The position numbers and the translations under genes were made by a program. Below the pieces are notes generated by a model. It did not search any database and was not told the origin of the DNA. It saw nothing but the letters and a program-made list of their open reading frames with translations. Below are positions 14,153 through 21,676 of a stretch of 21,719 nt of DNA, piece by piece. The stretch is from Spirochaetaceae bacterium. Its GTDB lineage: Bacteria > Spirochaetota > Spirochaetia > Treponematales > Breznakiellaceae. The stretch lies in contig JAIRPH010000202.1 in NCBI GenBank assembly GCA_031257135.1, positions 1 through 21,719 on the forward strand, read 5' to 3'. The stretch's first letter is position 1. The number at the start of each line of letters is the position of its first letter.

Positions 14153-14825
14153 ATTGAAGCATGACGCCTTGAAAGGCGCAGACCCGCGTTGCCGTTTGTC
14201 CGCGGGTCTTATCCTGATTATCGGCGCGGTACAGATACTGCACGTTTTTTTGCTGTTTTGCCTGACAGCCGCTGTTCTTGTACTGCTGTTTCGGGACATA
14301 AAAACTGTTTTTCTGCGGCTTATACCGGTGAATCTATTCTGCGGTATTCTTTGCGTAACGGTTCCTTTAGGCGGAGGAAGTATTAATGCGGTTATAGTAT
14401 ATATACTCCGCATAAACGCCGCCGCGGTACTGTATATGATTTTTATTATTCCGTTAGGAATTGGCGGACTTGCCGCGGTTCTCGCAAAGCTGAAGGTTTC
14501 GGCGAAACTCGTAAGCCTCTTGACGCTTACCTACCGATATTTGTTTGTTATGTATGAACGGGTATTTTCAGCGATACTGTCTATACGTCTCCGCCGTCCC
14601 CGTCAAAGTACGGCTATGAGCTGGCGATCATATACGGGGGTTTTTGCGTCCGCGTTGGCGAGCGCGTTTTTCCGTTCTCAGAAGATACATCTCGCGATGC
14701 GGAGCCGCGGTTTCGACGGCGTTTTTCCCCTTACGAGGGTTTTTGCGTGGAAAATGCGGGATACCGTTACTCTTTTTGCGGTTTGCATCATTACGGCTAT
14801 GCTGTTGATAATTGATAGAGGCTGA
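14133..14825 (+). CDS. nikQ: ECF transporter transmembrane coupling subunit (CbiQ/NikQ)
   Basis: A 230-residue T-component that links the substrate-binding subunit to the ATPase. It starts MYLNRLELKH with the family motif DPRCRLSAG at about 17-25, has four to five hydrophobic segments, and carries the cytoplasmic coupling region with SIRLRRPRQS (about 149-158) and AMRSRGFDG (about 187-195), which matches the usual A-R-G coupling-helix motifs of CbiQ proteins. It overlaps nikM by 20 bp, so translation is coupled. Confidence 0.88.
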   Translation: MYLNRLELKHDALKGADPRCRLSAGLILIIGAVQILHVFLLFCLTAAVLVLLFRDIKTVFLRLIPVNLFCGILCVTVPLGGGSINAVIVYILRINAAAVLYMIFIIPLGIGGLAAVLAKLKVSAKLVSLLTLTYRYLFVMYERVFSAILSIRLRRPRQSTAMSWRSYTGVFASALASAFFRSQKIHLAMRSRGFDGVFPLTRVFAWKMRDTVTLFAVCIITAMLLIIDRG

Positions 14826-14827
14826 CA

Positions 14828-14849
14828 ATGGAACATCTATGGAACATCT
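14828..14849 (+). repeat. 11-bp tandem duplication over the nikO start
   Basis: ATGGAACATCT occurs twice back to back (14828-14838 and 14839-14849). The AGAGG ribosome binding site (14817-14821) is ideally spaced from the first ATG, but that frame reads only MEHLWNI before TAA at 14849-14851. The second ATG is in frame with the ATPase. Confidence 0.8.
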
Positions 14850-15534
14850 AAAGATAGAAAATCTATCATATAGGTATGAAGACAGTATATCTGCGCTTCA
14901 GAACATCAGTTTCTCTGTGGAGAAAGGAAGCTGTGTTTGCATCGCCGGCGCAAACGGTTCGGGGAAGTCTACTCTGCTTCAGCTTATCGCTTCCTGCATG
15001 AAACCGAGTTCCGGCAAGATAGGCATAGCGGAAGCCGGTAAGACAGGAATAGTATTTCAGGAACCGGACAATCAGCTTTTTATGCCTACGGTTTGGGAGG
15101 ATGTTGTATTCGGCGTTATGAAAGAAGGAGAATCTCCGGAAAAAGCGCGGGAAAAGTCGCTTAATGCGCTGAAATCGGTAGATGCGGAATACATAGCCGA
15201 CCGTCCGCCGTATAAACTTTCCGGCGGAGAAAAACAGCGCGCCGCGCTTGCATCGATACTGATCATGGAGCCTGATATTTTACTCTTGGATGAGCCGACC
15301 GCCGCGCTTGATCCGCGGGCTAGGAAAAATATCATTAAGTTGTTGCAGTCCTTTCAAAGTACGAGAATCATAGCAAGCCATGATTTAGATATGCTGTTTG
15401 ATATTGCCGATGAGATAGTTTTTCTGCATAACGGAAGCATAGCCGCACGATCCGGCGTACCCGGACTGCTGTTTGACGAAGCCTTTTTGCAAAGCATCGG
15501 ACTGGAACTGCCCCTCTGCGCTTGCCGGCGGTAG
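14839..15534 (+). CDS. nikO: nickel/cobalt ECF transporter ATPase
   Basis: A CbiO/NikO-type ABC ATPase of 231 residues from ATG 14839. All motifs are intact: Walker A GANGSGKST, Q-loop VFQEPDNQLFMPTVWEDV (with the ECF-typical DNQ), signature LSGGEKQRAALAS, Walker B ILLLDEPTAALDP and the switch histidine in IIASHDLDM. It energises the NikMQ membrane complex from the cytoplasm. The start is unusual. An 11-bp duplication puts a better-placed but out-of-frame ATG 11 bases upstream. An in-frame TTG at 14812 inside nikQ is another possible start. It is the last gene of the operon and runs up to the 21-bp repeat array. Confidence 0.9.
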   Translation: MEHLKIENLSYRYEDSISALQNISFSVEKGSCVCIAGANGSGKSTLLQLIASCMKPSSGKIGIAEAGKTGIVFQEPDNQLFMPTVWEDVVFGVMKEGESPEKAREKSLNALKSVDAEYIADRPPYKLSGGEKQRAALASILIMEPDILLLDEPTAALDPRARKNIIKLLQSFQSTRIIASHDLDMLFDIADEIVFLHNGSIAARSGVPGLLFDEAFLQSIGLELPLCACRR

Positions 15535-15549
15535 TCCGCAAAACCTCGA

Positions 15550-15955
15550 AACCGGCTATATCTGCATCTTTTTTATATATATATGCGCCCTGAAGGTATA
15601 TATCTGCGCCTTGACTAAACAAATACGCGTTTTTTCTATATATATATGCGCCTTTTTCTATATATATGCTCCCATTCTTGATATATATGCGCCTTGTATA
15701 TATATATCTGCGTCTTGACTAAACAAATATGCGTTTTTTCTTAATATATATGCGCCTTGTTTGAATATATACGCTTCTTATATAAAGATATATGCGTCTT
15801 TTTTGAATATATATGCGCCTTTTCTTAAAAAGTATGCGTTTTTTCTTAATATATCTGCGCCTTGTATATATAAATACGCGTCCTGTCTTAAAAAATACGC
15901 GTCTTTTCTTAAAAAAAACGCGTCTTTTCTTAAAAAATATGCCTATTGGGAAACT
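15550..15955. repeat. 21-bp tandem repeat array, about 19 units
   Basis: Gene-free stretch between convergent nikO and the deacetylase. Taking the G of the GCG (or equivalent) core, units fall at 15564, 15585, 15606, 15627, 15648, then 15668 (one 20-bp step), 15689 and every 21 bp to 15941. A typical unit is TATATATGCGCCTTTTTCT with variants TACGCGT and AAACGCGT, so the core is kept and flanks are A/T tracts. A 41-bp segment is repeated at higher order (15597-15637 and 15701-15741, two mismatches). Because 21 is divisible by three, one + frame encodes heptads such as KKYASFL, but with no ribosome binding site and a stop at 15716-15718. Function unknown. Confidence 0.85.
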
Positions 15956-15963
15956 GGAAAAAA

Positions 15964-16821
15964 TTAGTCTAAACTGGGCAAGGTTGAAAAAGCGTATCCC
16001 TTAGCCGTCAAATCCGCGTATGCCTCCGCGAGGAGGGGCGCAAGTTCGGGAGACCAGGTATGCCCGATCATAATAGCGATTCCGCGGCGATCCGCCTTTT
16101 CCAGTCCTTCCTCCAGATATCTGAGCATAGCCGTTTTTTCCTGAATGTTGTCTAAAAATATGTCCCGCTCTGCAATGTTCATGCCCAGCCGTTCCGCAAC
16201 CGCCGGAGCCGCGGTTTCCGCGATGGTTCTGGAATCGAGGAAATAGATTCCCTGCTCTCGGCAGACCGTAAGAACCGTTTCCATAACCGCCGGGTCCATT
16301 GTAGCCTTTGAGCCTTGATGATTGTTCATGCCGGCTACGGGACCGATTTCCGCCAGATTCTTTTCCAAAACCGTCCGAACCGCTTCAGGAGTCATGCCGG
16401 CGTAGATTGCGCCCGGTCCGGGGTCTTGTCCGCCGACAGCCTCCATAGGCTGATGAAGCAGTACCGCTTTCCCGGCAGACCGAATCCGCTGGGCTGACTC
16501 CGCGGAATACCGCAGTCCGGGCAATACCGCAATCGTAATGGGACCGGGAAATCGCAGAAACGGCTCCAAATCGTGCAGGTTATTCCCGGCGTCGTCGATA
16601 ACGAAAATCAGCTTTTTTTCAGTTTTTTCATAAACCTGCTCCGGCGGCGGAGGCTCCGGCGGGGGCGGTTTTGCAAGCGGCTCCGCCGGAGCGGGAGGGG
16701 ACGTTTCAGGAGGAGAAGGCGGCGTACCTCGGATAAAAACAACGCCCGCTACAATCAGAAGCGTCAGAAAGACCCCTAATCCGGCTCCGAAGAAAAGCCG
16801 GATTCTATGTCCGCGGTTCAT
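15964..16821 (-). CDS. divergent polysaccharide deacetylase-family protein
   Basis: A 285-residue protein of the COG2861-type divergent polysaccharide deacetylase family. An N-terminal membrane anchor (about residues 9-30) is followed by a Pro/Glu-rich linker (about 33-62) and the catalytic-like domain with IFVIDDAGNN (about 72-81), AVLPGLRYS, LLHQPMEA, GMNNHQGSKATMD and YFLDSRT. The domain should lie in the periplasm. Family members are inferred to act on cell-envelope glycans, but activity is poorly established. Its ATG 16821 overlaps the permease stop as ATGA, so it is co-transcribed with the nucleoside transporter, an unexpected partnership. The gene ends 9 bp from the repeat array. Confidence 0.8.
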   Translation of the reverse strand: MNRGHRIRLFFGAGLGVFLTLLIVAGVVFIRGTPPSPPETSPPAPAEPLAKPPPPEPPPPEQVYEKTEKKLIFVIDDAGNNLHDLEPFLRFPGPITIAVLPGLRYSAESAQRIRSAGKAVLLHQPMEAVGGQDPGPGAIYAGMTPEAVRTVLEKNLAEIGPVAGMNNHQGSKATMDPAVMETVLTVCREQGIYFLDSRTIAETAAPAVAERLGMNIAERDIFLDNIQEKTAMLRYLEEGLEKADRRGIAIMIGHTWSPELAPLLAEAYADLTAKGYAFSTLPSLD

Positions 16822-17762
16822 GCTCCGGCGGGATCGTAAATCTTGCCGCTTGCCGCGGGAGCGTGACTGCGCCCGATAAAAAGCAGTACCAGCAAGGTAA
16901 TGATATACGGAATCACGCTCAGAAGGTGAACCGATACGCTGAGACCGAACTTAGGATTGCCCAGCGTGAGGGAAAGGGATTTGCAGAATCCGAAGAGCAT
17001 ACACGCAAGAACGGTATTTCCGGGCTTGAACTTGCCGAAAATCACCGCGGCGATGGCGATAAATCCCTGCCCCGATATAATAGCCGGAAAAAAATAGGAT
17101 ACCGTTGACAGCGGAATCACCGCGCCCCCCAAGGACGCCAATACTCCCGACAGAATCACGCAGAAGTAGCGGACTTTGAATACGCTCACTCCCAACGTCG
17201 CCGCGGCCCGCGGATGCTCTCCCACCGCCCGAATCCGCAGTCCCAGCTTCGTCTTGACAAGCAAAAACCAAATCCCCAAAGCAAGAAGCAGACAAAAATA
17301 TACGGAAATATAATTTTTAAACATATAGCTGAAAAAAGAATCCTTCGGAAACAAAGCCGAAAACGCCATAGGCAGTTTGCTTTCAAGGCTTACCGGTTTC
17401 GTTTGAGTCGAGCCGTCGAAGATCGCCTTGCAGAAATAGATCGCCCCTCCGGGCGCAAGGAGATTCACCGCGATTCCCGAAATAGTCTGATCCGCCTTGA
17501 AGGTAATCGACGCTAACCCGTGAAGCGCGCCGAAAAACGCTCCCGCGGCCGCGCCCGCGGCCAGCCCAATCCAGGGACTGCCGGTAAGAACCGATACCGC
17601 GGCGCAGGCGAACGCGCCGATGGTCATCTGCCCCTCGATGCCGATGTTGACCACCCCGGAAGTTTCGCTCATGATACTGCCCATGCCGGCTATGATGAGC
17701 GGCGCGGCGTAGGTCATAGTCGAGCTGATAAGCAGTCCGACGTCAAACGCGCTGAGATTCAT
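16818..17762 (-). CDS. nucleoside ABC transporter permease 2
   Basis: A 314-residue inner-membrane permease of the branched-chain amino acid/ribose-type superfamily (BPD_transp_2), in the subgroup that serves Bmp-type nucleoside importers. It has about eight hydrophobic spans. Characteristic segments are GVVNIGIEGQMTIGA (36-50), the coupling region LGLRIRAVGEHPRAAATLGVSV, and QGFIAIAAVIFGKFKPGN. The start ATG 17762 overlaps the preceding permease stop by ATGA and has AGGAGG upstream. It pairs with the next permease to form the heterodimeric channel. Confidence 0.88.
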   Translation of the reverse strand: MNLSAFDVGLLISSTMTYAAPLIIAGMGSIMSETSGVVNIGIEGQMTIGAFACAAVSVLTGSPWIGLAAGAAAGAFFGALHGLASITFKADQTISGIAVNLLAPGGAIYFCKAIFDGSTQTKPVSLESKLPMAFSALFPKDSFFSYMFKNYISVYFCLLLALGIWFLLVKTKLGLRIRAVGEHPRAAATLGVSVFKVRYFCVILSGVLASLGGAVIPLSTVSYFFPAIISGQGFIAIAAVIFGKFKPGNTVLACMLFGFCKSLSLTLGNPKFGLSVSVHLLSVIPYIITLLVLLFIGRSHAPAASGKIYDPAGA

Positions 17763-18850
17763 ATTCCCTCCTTCTTTTCTTTCTTTTCCATAAGAAACCG
17801 CGCTAAAGCTCTGAAGGCTCCCATAATCGCAATGGAGTAGATAATAACGCCGATGATGACGTTTACCAATTCGCTGGGCGCGCCGATGATGTTGAGCTTA
17901 CTGCCGCCGTACTTCATGCCGCCGTAGAACAGCCCCGCAAAAAGCGCGCCAATAGGACTCTGCCCGCCGATCATGGAAACCGATATGCCGTCGAACCCGT
18001 ACCCTTCCTGAGCGGCAAGCTGGGTAAGCTTCTCCACAACCCCTAAAACCTGCACCGCCCCGCCGAAACCGGAAAGCATCCCCGCAATGCCCATGCTCAT
18101 CACAATAGACCGTCCTACCGGGATGCCCCCGTATTCCGCGGCGTGCCGGTTAAAGCCCACCGCCCGAAGCCGATATCCCAAAGTCGTCTGGTTGAGAATA
18201 ATCCAGCATACTATTACCGCGGCCACCGCAAGAAGCATACCCCAATGAATCTTAACCGGACCGAAAAACGGACGAAACGCCTCGGTGGAAATATTAGAGC
18301 TTGCGGCAATGGTCATCGACGCGGTGGAATTAGGCTTCTTAAAAGCCGGAGACATAACCAGAAAATTAGACAGATAAAACGCGATCCAGTTCAGCATGAT
18401 GGTTACAATAACTTCATGAATCCCTTTGTAGGCTTTCAGCGCGCCCGCGATTGCGCCCCACAGCGCGCCCGCAAGCCCGCCCATGAGAACGCAGAAAATC
18501 CCGTGCAGTCCGGGAGGCAACGGGACGAGCAGGCTCATCGCTAAAGCCATGACGCTTCCGGCGATGTACTGACCTTCCGCGCCGATGTTGAATAATCCCG
18601 TTTTGAAGGCGAAGGTCACTGAAAGCCCGGTAAAGATAATAGGCGTCGCGTACTGAGCCGCATACATGAGATTCTTGAAAGACCCGAAGATGCCGGAAAA
18701 CAGCGTGATATACGCCTCAAAAGGGTTAAAACCGGTTATTACCAGAATGACCGCGCCGGCGAACAAGCCGATAAAAATTGCCAGCAAGGTATACAGAAAG
18801 GTATCGTTCCAGATGATCCTAACAAGTCCCTTTCCTTTAGCGTTATTCAC
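17759..18850 (-). CDS. nucleoside ABC transporter permease 1
   Basis: A 363-residue permease of the same superfamily as permease 2 and longer at its N-terminus. Hallmarks are FKTGLFNIGAEGQYIAGS, the coupling segment LGYRLRAVGFNRHAAEYGGI and EGYGFDGISVSMIGGQSPIG. The start is GTG 18850 in a GTGA overlap with the ATPase stop, with GGAGG a few bases upstream. The C-terminal tail is strongly charged (MEKKEKKEGI), consistent with a cytoplasmic end. Confidence 0.88.
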   Translation of the reverse strand: MNNAKGKGLVRIIWNDTFLYTLLAIFIGLFAGAVILVITGFNPFEAYITLFSGIFGSFKNLMYAAQYATPIIFTGLSVTFAFKTGLFNIGAEGQYIAGSVMALAMSLLVPLPPGLHGIFCVLMGGLAGALWGAIAGALKAYKGIHEVIVTIMLNWIAFYLSNFLVMSPAFKKPNSTASMTIAASSNISTEAFRPFFGPVKIHWGMLLAVAAVIVCWIILNQTTLGYRLRAVGFNRHAAEYGGIPVGRSIVMSMGIAGMLSGFGGAVQVLGVVEKLTQLAAQEGYGFDGISVSMIGGQSPIGALFAGLFYGGMKYGGSKLNIIGAPSELVNVIIGVIIYSIAIMGAFRALARFLMEKKEKKEGI

Positions 18851-20376
18851 GGCTTGCCTCCTGCCATCATAAGTCCCAGCGCCGCCTGATCCGCTTTATC
18901 GCCGTCCATAGACCCGGAAATTGCGCCCCGGAACATAACGTCGATGCGGTCCGATAAGTTCATAATCTCCGTCAGCTCGAAGGATACCAGCAGTACCGCC
19001 TTCCCCGCGTCCCGCTGGGCTAGGATATACCGGTGGACATACTCGATTGCCCCGACGTCAAGCCCTCTGGTAGGGTTGACGCAGATGAGGAGGTCTTTGT
19101 TATTCGTAACTTCCCGGGCGATGATGACCTTTTGCTGATTCCCGCCGGACAATCCCCGAGCCTTGATCAGCGCGCAGTGGGGAGGTCTGATGTCGAATCG
19201 CTTGATAAGCTCCAGAGTATGCCGGAGGATGCCGTCTTTCCGCAGAAAGCCCTGATGAGAAAACTCAGGTTTTTCCACGTTTTGCAGAACCGTATTTTCG
19301 GCGACCGAAAAGTCTAAGACTAAGCCGTGTTTGTGCCGGTCTTCCGGGATAGAACTGACGCCGCTTTCAAAGATCGTCCGAGGGGATCGGTTGAAAATAT
19401 CTTTTCCCAAAACCGTAATCGTTCCTGATTCGGCTTTCCGCAGTCCTGTCAGAGCCGCGATGAACTCGGACTGACCGTTGCCGTCAACGCCGGCGATGCC
19501 GACGATTTCCCCCGCCCGGACGGTAAGGTTCAGCCGGTTTACCGCGGCGTGTCCCCAATAGTCTTTGACGACGAGATTCTCCACCGCGAGAACCGCGTTT
19601 CCGGGCTTTGAGGGCTGTTTATCCACCGAAAACGAAACCTTTCGTCCTACCATCATAGCGGCGAGATCTTCTTCGCTGACGTTTTTTACCTCGACTCGGT
19701 CGATGGTTTTTCCCGCCCGGATAATCGTGCAATGATCGGCCATAGCCTTAATTTCCGCCAGCTTGTGAGTAATGATGATTATCGTTTTGCCGGAAGCGGC
19801 GAGGTTTTTCATAATCGCTCCAAGCTCGTCGATTTCTTGGGGCGTGAGCGCCGCGGTAGGCTCGTCGAGGATGAGAATATCCGCTCCCCGGTAGAGGACT
19901 TTGAGGATTTCCGCCCGCTGTTGCATACCGACGGATATGTCTTCGGCTTTCGCTTCCGGGTCTACCTTCAAGTCGTACCGCTCGCTGAGGTCTTTGACCG
20001 CGGCCGCGGCTTTTTTTATGTCAATGATCCCGAAGGAGCGAACCGGTTCTTGTCCCAGAATGATGTTTTCCGCAACCGTAAACGGCGGAACCAGCATGAA
20101 ATGCTGATGCACCATGCCGATGCCGTATTCAATAGCCCTCGCGGGAGAATCGATGCAGACTTTCTTGCCTTTAATGAAAATATCCCCGGAGGCGGGCTGA
20201 ACAAGTCCATAGAGGGCGTTCATCAAGGTGCTTTTTCCCGCGCCGTTTTCTCCCAGAATTGCGTGAATCGAGCGTTGAGGCGCTTGCAGACAAACCCGGT
20301 CATTGGCTTTAAAAGAGCCGAATACGGTCGTTATCTGCCGCATATCTACTGCCAGAGGCGGGTCGGTTTCACTCAT
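18847..20376 (-). CDS. nucleoside ABC transporter ATPase, two fused nucleotide-binding domains
   Basis: A 509-residue ATPase with two ABC domains in tandem. The first has Walker A GENGAGKST, MVHQHFMLVPPFTVAENI, signature SVGMQQRAE and Walker B ILILDEPTAAL. The second has a degenerate Walker A GVDGNGQSE, signature LSGGNQQKVIIARE, and CVNPTRGLDVGA at the Walker B/D-loop, as is usual for the second domain in this family. This asymmetry is normal for the ribose/nucleoside group (RbsA- and BmpB-like). A strong AGGAGG site precedes ATG 20376. An intercistronic hairpin separates it from the binding-protein gene. Confidence 0.92.
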   Translation of the reverse strand: MSETDPPLAVDMRQITTVFGSFKANDRVCLQAPQRSIHAILGENGAGKSTLMNALYGLVQPASGDIFIKGKKVCIDSPARAIEYGIGMVHQHFMLVPPFTVAENIILGQEPVRSFGIIDIKKAAAAVKDLSERYDLKVDPEAKAEDISVGMQQRAEILKVLYRGADILILDEPTAALTPQEIDELGAIMKNLAASGKTIIIITHKLAEIKAMADHCTIIRAGKTIDRVEVKNVSEEDLAAMMVGRKVSFSVDKQPSKPGNAVLAVENLVVKDYWGHAAVNRLNLTVRAGEIVGIAGVDGNGQSEFIAALTGLRKAESGTITVLGKDIFNRSPRTIFESGVSSIPEDRHKHGLVLDFSVAENTVLQNVEKPEFSHQGFLRKDGILRHTLELIKRFDIRPPHCALIKARGLSGGNQQKVIIAREVTNNKDLLICVNPTRGLDVGAIEYVHRYILAQRDAGKAVLLVSFELTEIMNLSDRIDVMFRGAISGSMDGDKADQAALGLMMAGGKP

Positions 20377-20392
20377 ATTGCCTCCTTATACT

Positions 20393-20420
20393 TGAAAGGG
20401 ATGCCTCGGCATCCCTTTCA
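20393..20420 (-). other. intercistronic hairpin between binding protein and ATPase genes
   Basis: Perfect 13-bp inverted repeat TGAAAGGGATGCC / GGCATCCCTTTCA around a two-base centre, just after the binding-protein stop. No T-run follows on the minus strand and the ATPase ribosome binding site comes soon after. It probably stabilises the upstream mRNA and raises binding protein relative to the ATPase and permeases, or causes partial termination. Confidence 0.6.
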
Positions 20421-20427
20421 GAAAGAT

Positions 20428-21492
20428 TTAGTTTGCCATAACCGGCATAGTATATCTGCCGGGGAACATGGCTTCTAGGTCTGCCGCGGTTGCGGGAACT
20501 TTCTGCTCTCCTGAAATGATTTTCGCTTTGATGGACTCTACTTGGTTGATCACCTCTTGAGGGATATGACTGCCGGTTGTGGCGTAGCCTACGCCGTTAT
20601 TTTTCAGATTGTACCGCAAGGTGGAGCCGCCTTTCAGGGTTCCCTGCCGGGCTTGCTCTGACACGTCGTAGATGGCGTTATCCACCCGTTTGAGCGCGCT
20701 GGTCAATACGTTGTTCGGAGCGATGTGGTTTTGGTCCATATCGACGCCGATAGCCCACTTGTTTTGTTCTTTGGCGGCTTCGATGGCTCCGTTTCCGGTG
20801 GCTCCGGCCGCAGAGTAGATAATATCCGCGCCCTCCGCGTAGTATTGATTGGCGATGTTCTTTCCCGCCGCGGGGTCAGAAAACGAGCCTGAATACTGTC
20901 CCAGAATCTGGACATCCGGGTTAGCCGTGAGAACGCCCGCGAAATAGCCTACCGCGAAATTTTCCATCGTCGGCGAGGGGACGCCGTTGATGTGTCCTAC
21001 CTTGCCGGTTTTGGTCATCTTGCCGGCAATATATCCTACCAGAAAAGAACATTCTTCCTGAGCGAATATAACGCCGGTGACGTTTTTGTTGGGAATCTGA
21101 GCCGGATCATAGGCGTAGTCAATAATGGCGAACTGTTGAGTCGGATAATCTTTGCCGGCTTTCTCAAAGGCGTCGGCCAGCATGAAGCCTACTCCCCAGA
21201 TAAAATTGTTCTTGCCGTCAACGAAGGTGTTGATGTTCGGGGCGTAGTTGCTTTCATCTTTGGATTCGATATAACTCGCCTGAGAACCCGTGGCGTCCCG
21301 AAACCGCTGGAGTCCTATCCACGCGCTCTGGTTAAAGGACTGGTCGTTGACGCCTCCCACATCGGTAACTAAGCCGACCTTAAAGGCTGACGCGCTTGAG
21401 GCTCCGCCCTTACCGGAGTCCTGTTTGGAACCGCCGGCAAAAGCCAGACCAGCCGCGGCGCAGACCATAAGGATTGGCAGTATCTTTTTCAT
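20428..21492 (-). CDS. BMP-family nucleoside-binding protein
   Basis: A 354-residue substrate-binding protein of the basic membrane protein (Bmp/PnrA, Med) family that captures purine nucleosides for the ABC importer encoded next. It shows KVGLVTDVGGVNDQSFNQSAWIGL split over its first domain start, then FAIIDYAY, EECSFLVGYIAGKMTKTGKVG and VPSPTMENFAVGYFAG. The N-terminus MKKILPILMVCAAAGLAFA is a signal peptide followed by GGSKQD. Unlike most Bmp proteins there is no lipobox cysteine: the only early cysteine, C11, is inside the hydrophobic core. It is probably cleaved after A19 and soluble in the periplasm. AGGAGG precedes ATG 21492. It leads the minus-strand operon. Confidence 0.9.
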   Translation of the reverse strand: MKKILPILMVCAAAGLAFAGGSKQDSGKGGASSASAFKVGLVTDVGGVNDQSFNQSAWIGLQRFRDATGSQASYIESKDESNYAPNINTFVDGKNNFIWGVGFMLADAFEKAGKDYPTQQFAIIDYAYDPAQIPNKNVTGVIFAQEECSFLVGYIAGKMTKTGKVGHINGVPSPTMENFAVGYFAGVLTANPDVQILGQYSGSFSDPAAGKNIANQYYAEGADIIYSAAGATGNGAIEAAKEQNKWAIGVDMDQNHIAPNNVLTSALKRVDNAIYDVSEQARQGTLKGGSTLRYNLKNNGVGYATTGSHIPQEVINQVESIKAKIISGEQKVPATAADLEAMFPGRYTMPVMAN

Positions 21493-21524
21493 TTTTCCTC
21501 CTAATTTAGGAATATGTTTAAGAT

Positions 21525-21553
21525 AGTATATAAAAGGCGTTATTTTGAGTCAA
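21525..21553 (-). promoter_or_regulatory. promoter of the nucleoside transporter operon
   Basis: On the minus strand, TTGACT (21553-21548), exactly 17 bp, TATACT (21530-21525). The start near 21518 leaves a leader of about 26 nt that holds the AGGAGG site. The 184-bp gap to the right-hand gene also has short A/T runs but nothing else I can name. Confidence 0.7.
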
Positions 21554-21638
21554 TACCAAAGTTCGGTAATTCACGCATCCCCCTCCGCTGAAAGGCTGAA
21601 AAAATATAAAAATTTTTGAGAATTCGCCGATGTCCCTA

Positions 21639-21668
21639 TTGACTGGTTTATGCTGACTACGATATACT
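21639..21668 (+). promoter_or_regulatory. promoter of the right-edge gene (near-leaderless)
   Basis: TTGACT (21639-21644), 18 bp, TATACT (21663-21668). Eight bases separate the -10 from ATG 21677, and no Shine-Dalgarno sequence is present. Confidence 0.55.
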
Positions 21669-21676
21669 TTTTTCCT

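Noticed and set aside
15550..15955. Reading the 21-bp array as a CRISPR array
   Set aside because: The repeats are contiguous and degenerate, with no unique spacers between them, and no cas genes are in the window.
15761..15967. A 68-residue heptad-repeat protein encoded by the array (TTG start at 15761)
   Set aside because: No ribosome binding site. The same frame is cut by a stop at 15716-15718, and its heptads are explained by the 21-bp period alone. Kept only as a possibility under the repeat.
20393..20420. Intrinsic terminator after the binding-protein gene
   Set aside because: There is a strong stem but no T-run on the minus strand, and the ATPase ribosome binding site follows at once; better described as an intercistronic hairpin.
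19732..20478. 248-codon + strand frame opposite the transporter ATPase
   Set aside because: Antisense shadow of an ATPase with intact motifs; it also crosses the intercistronic hairpin.
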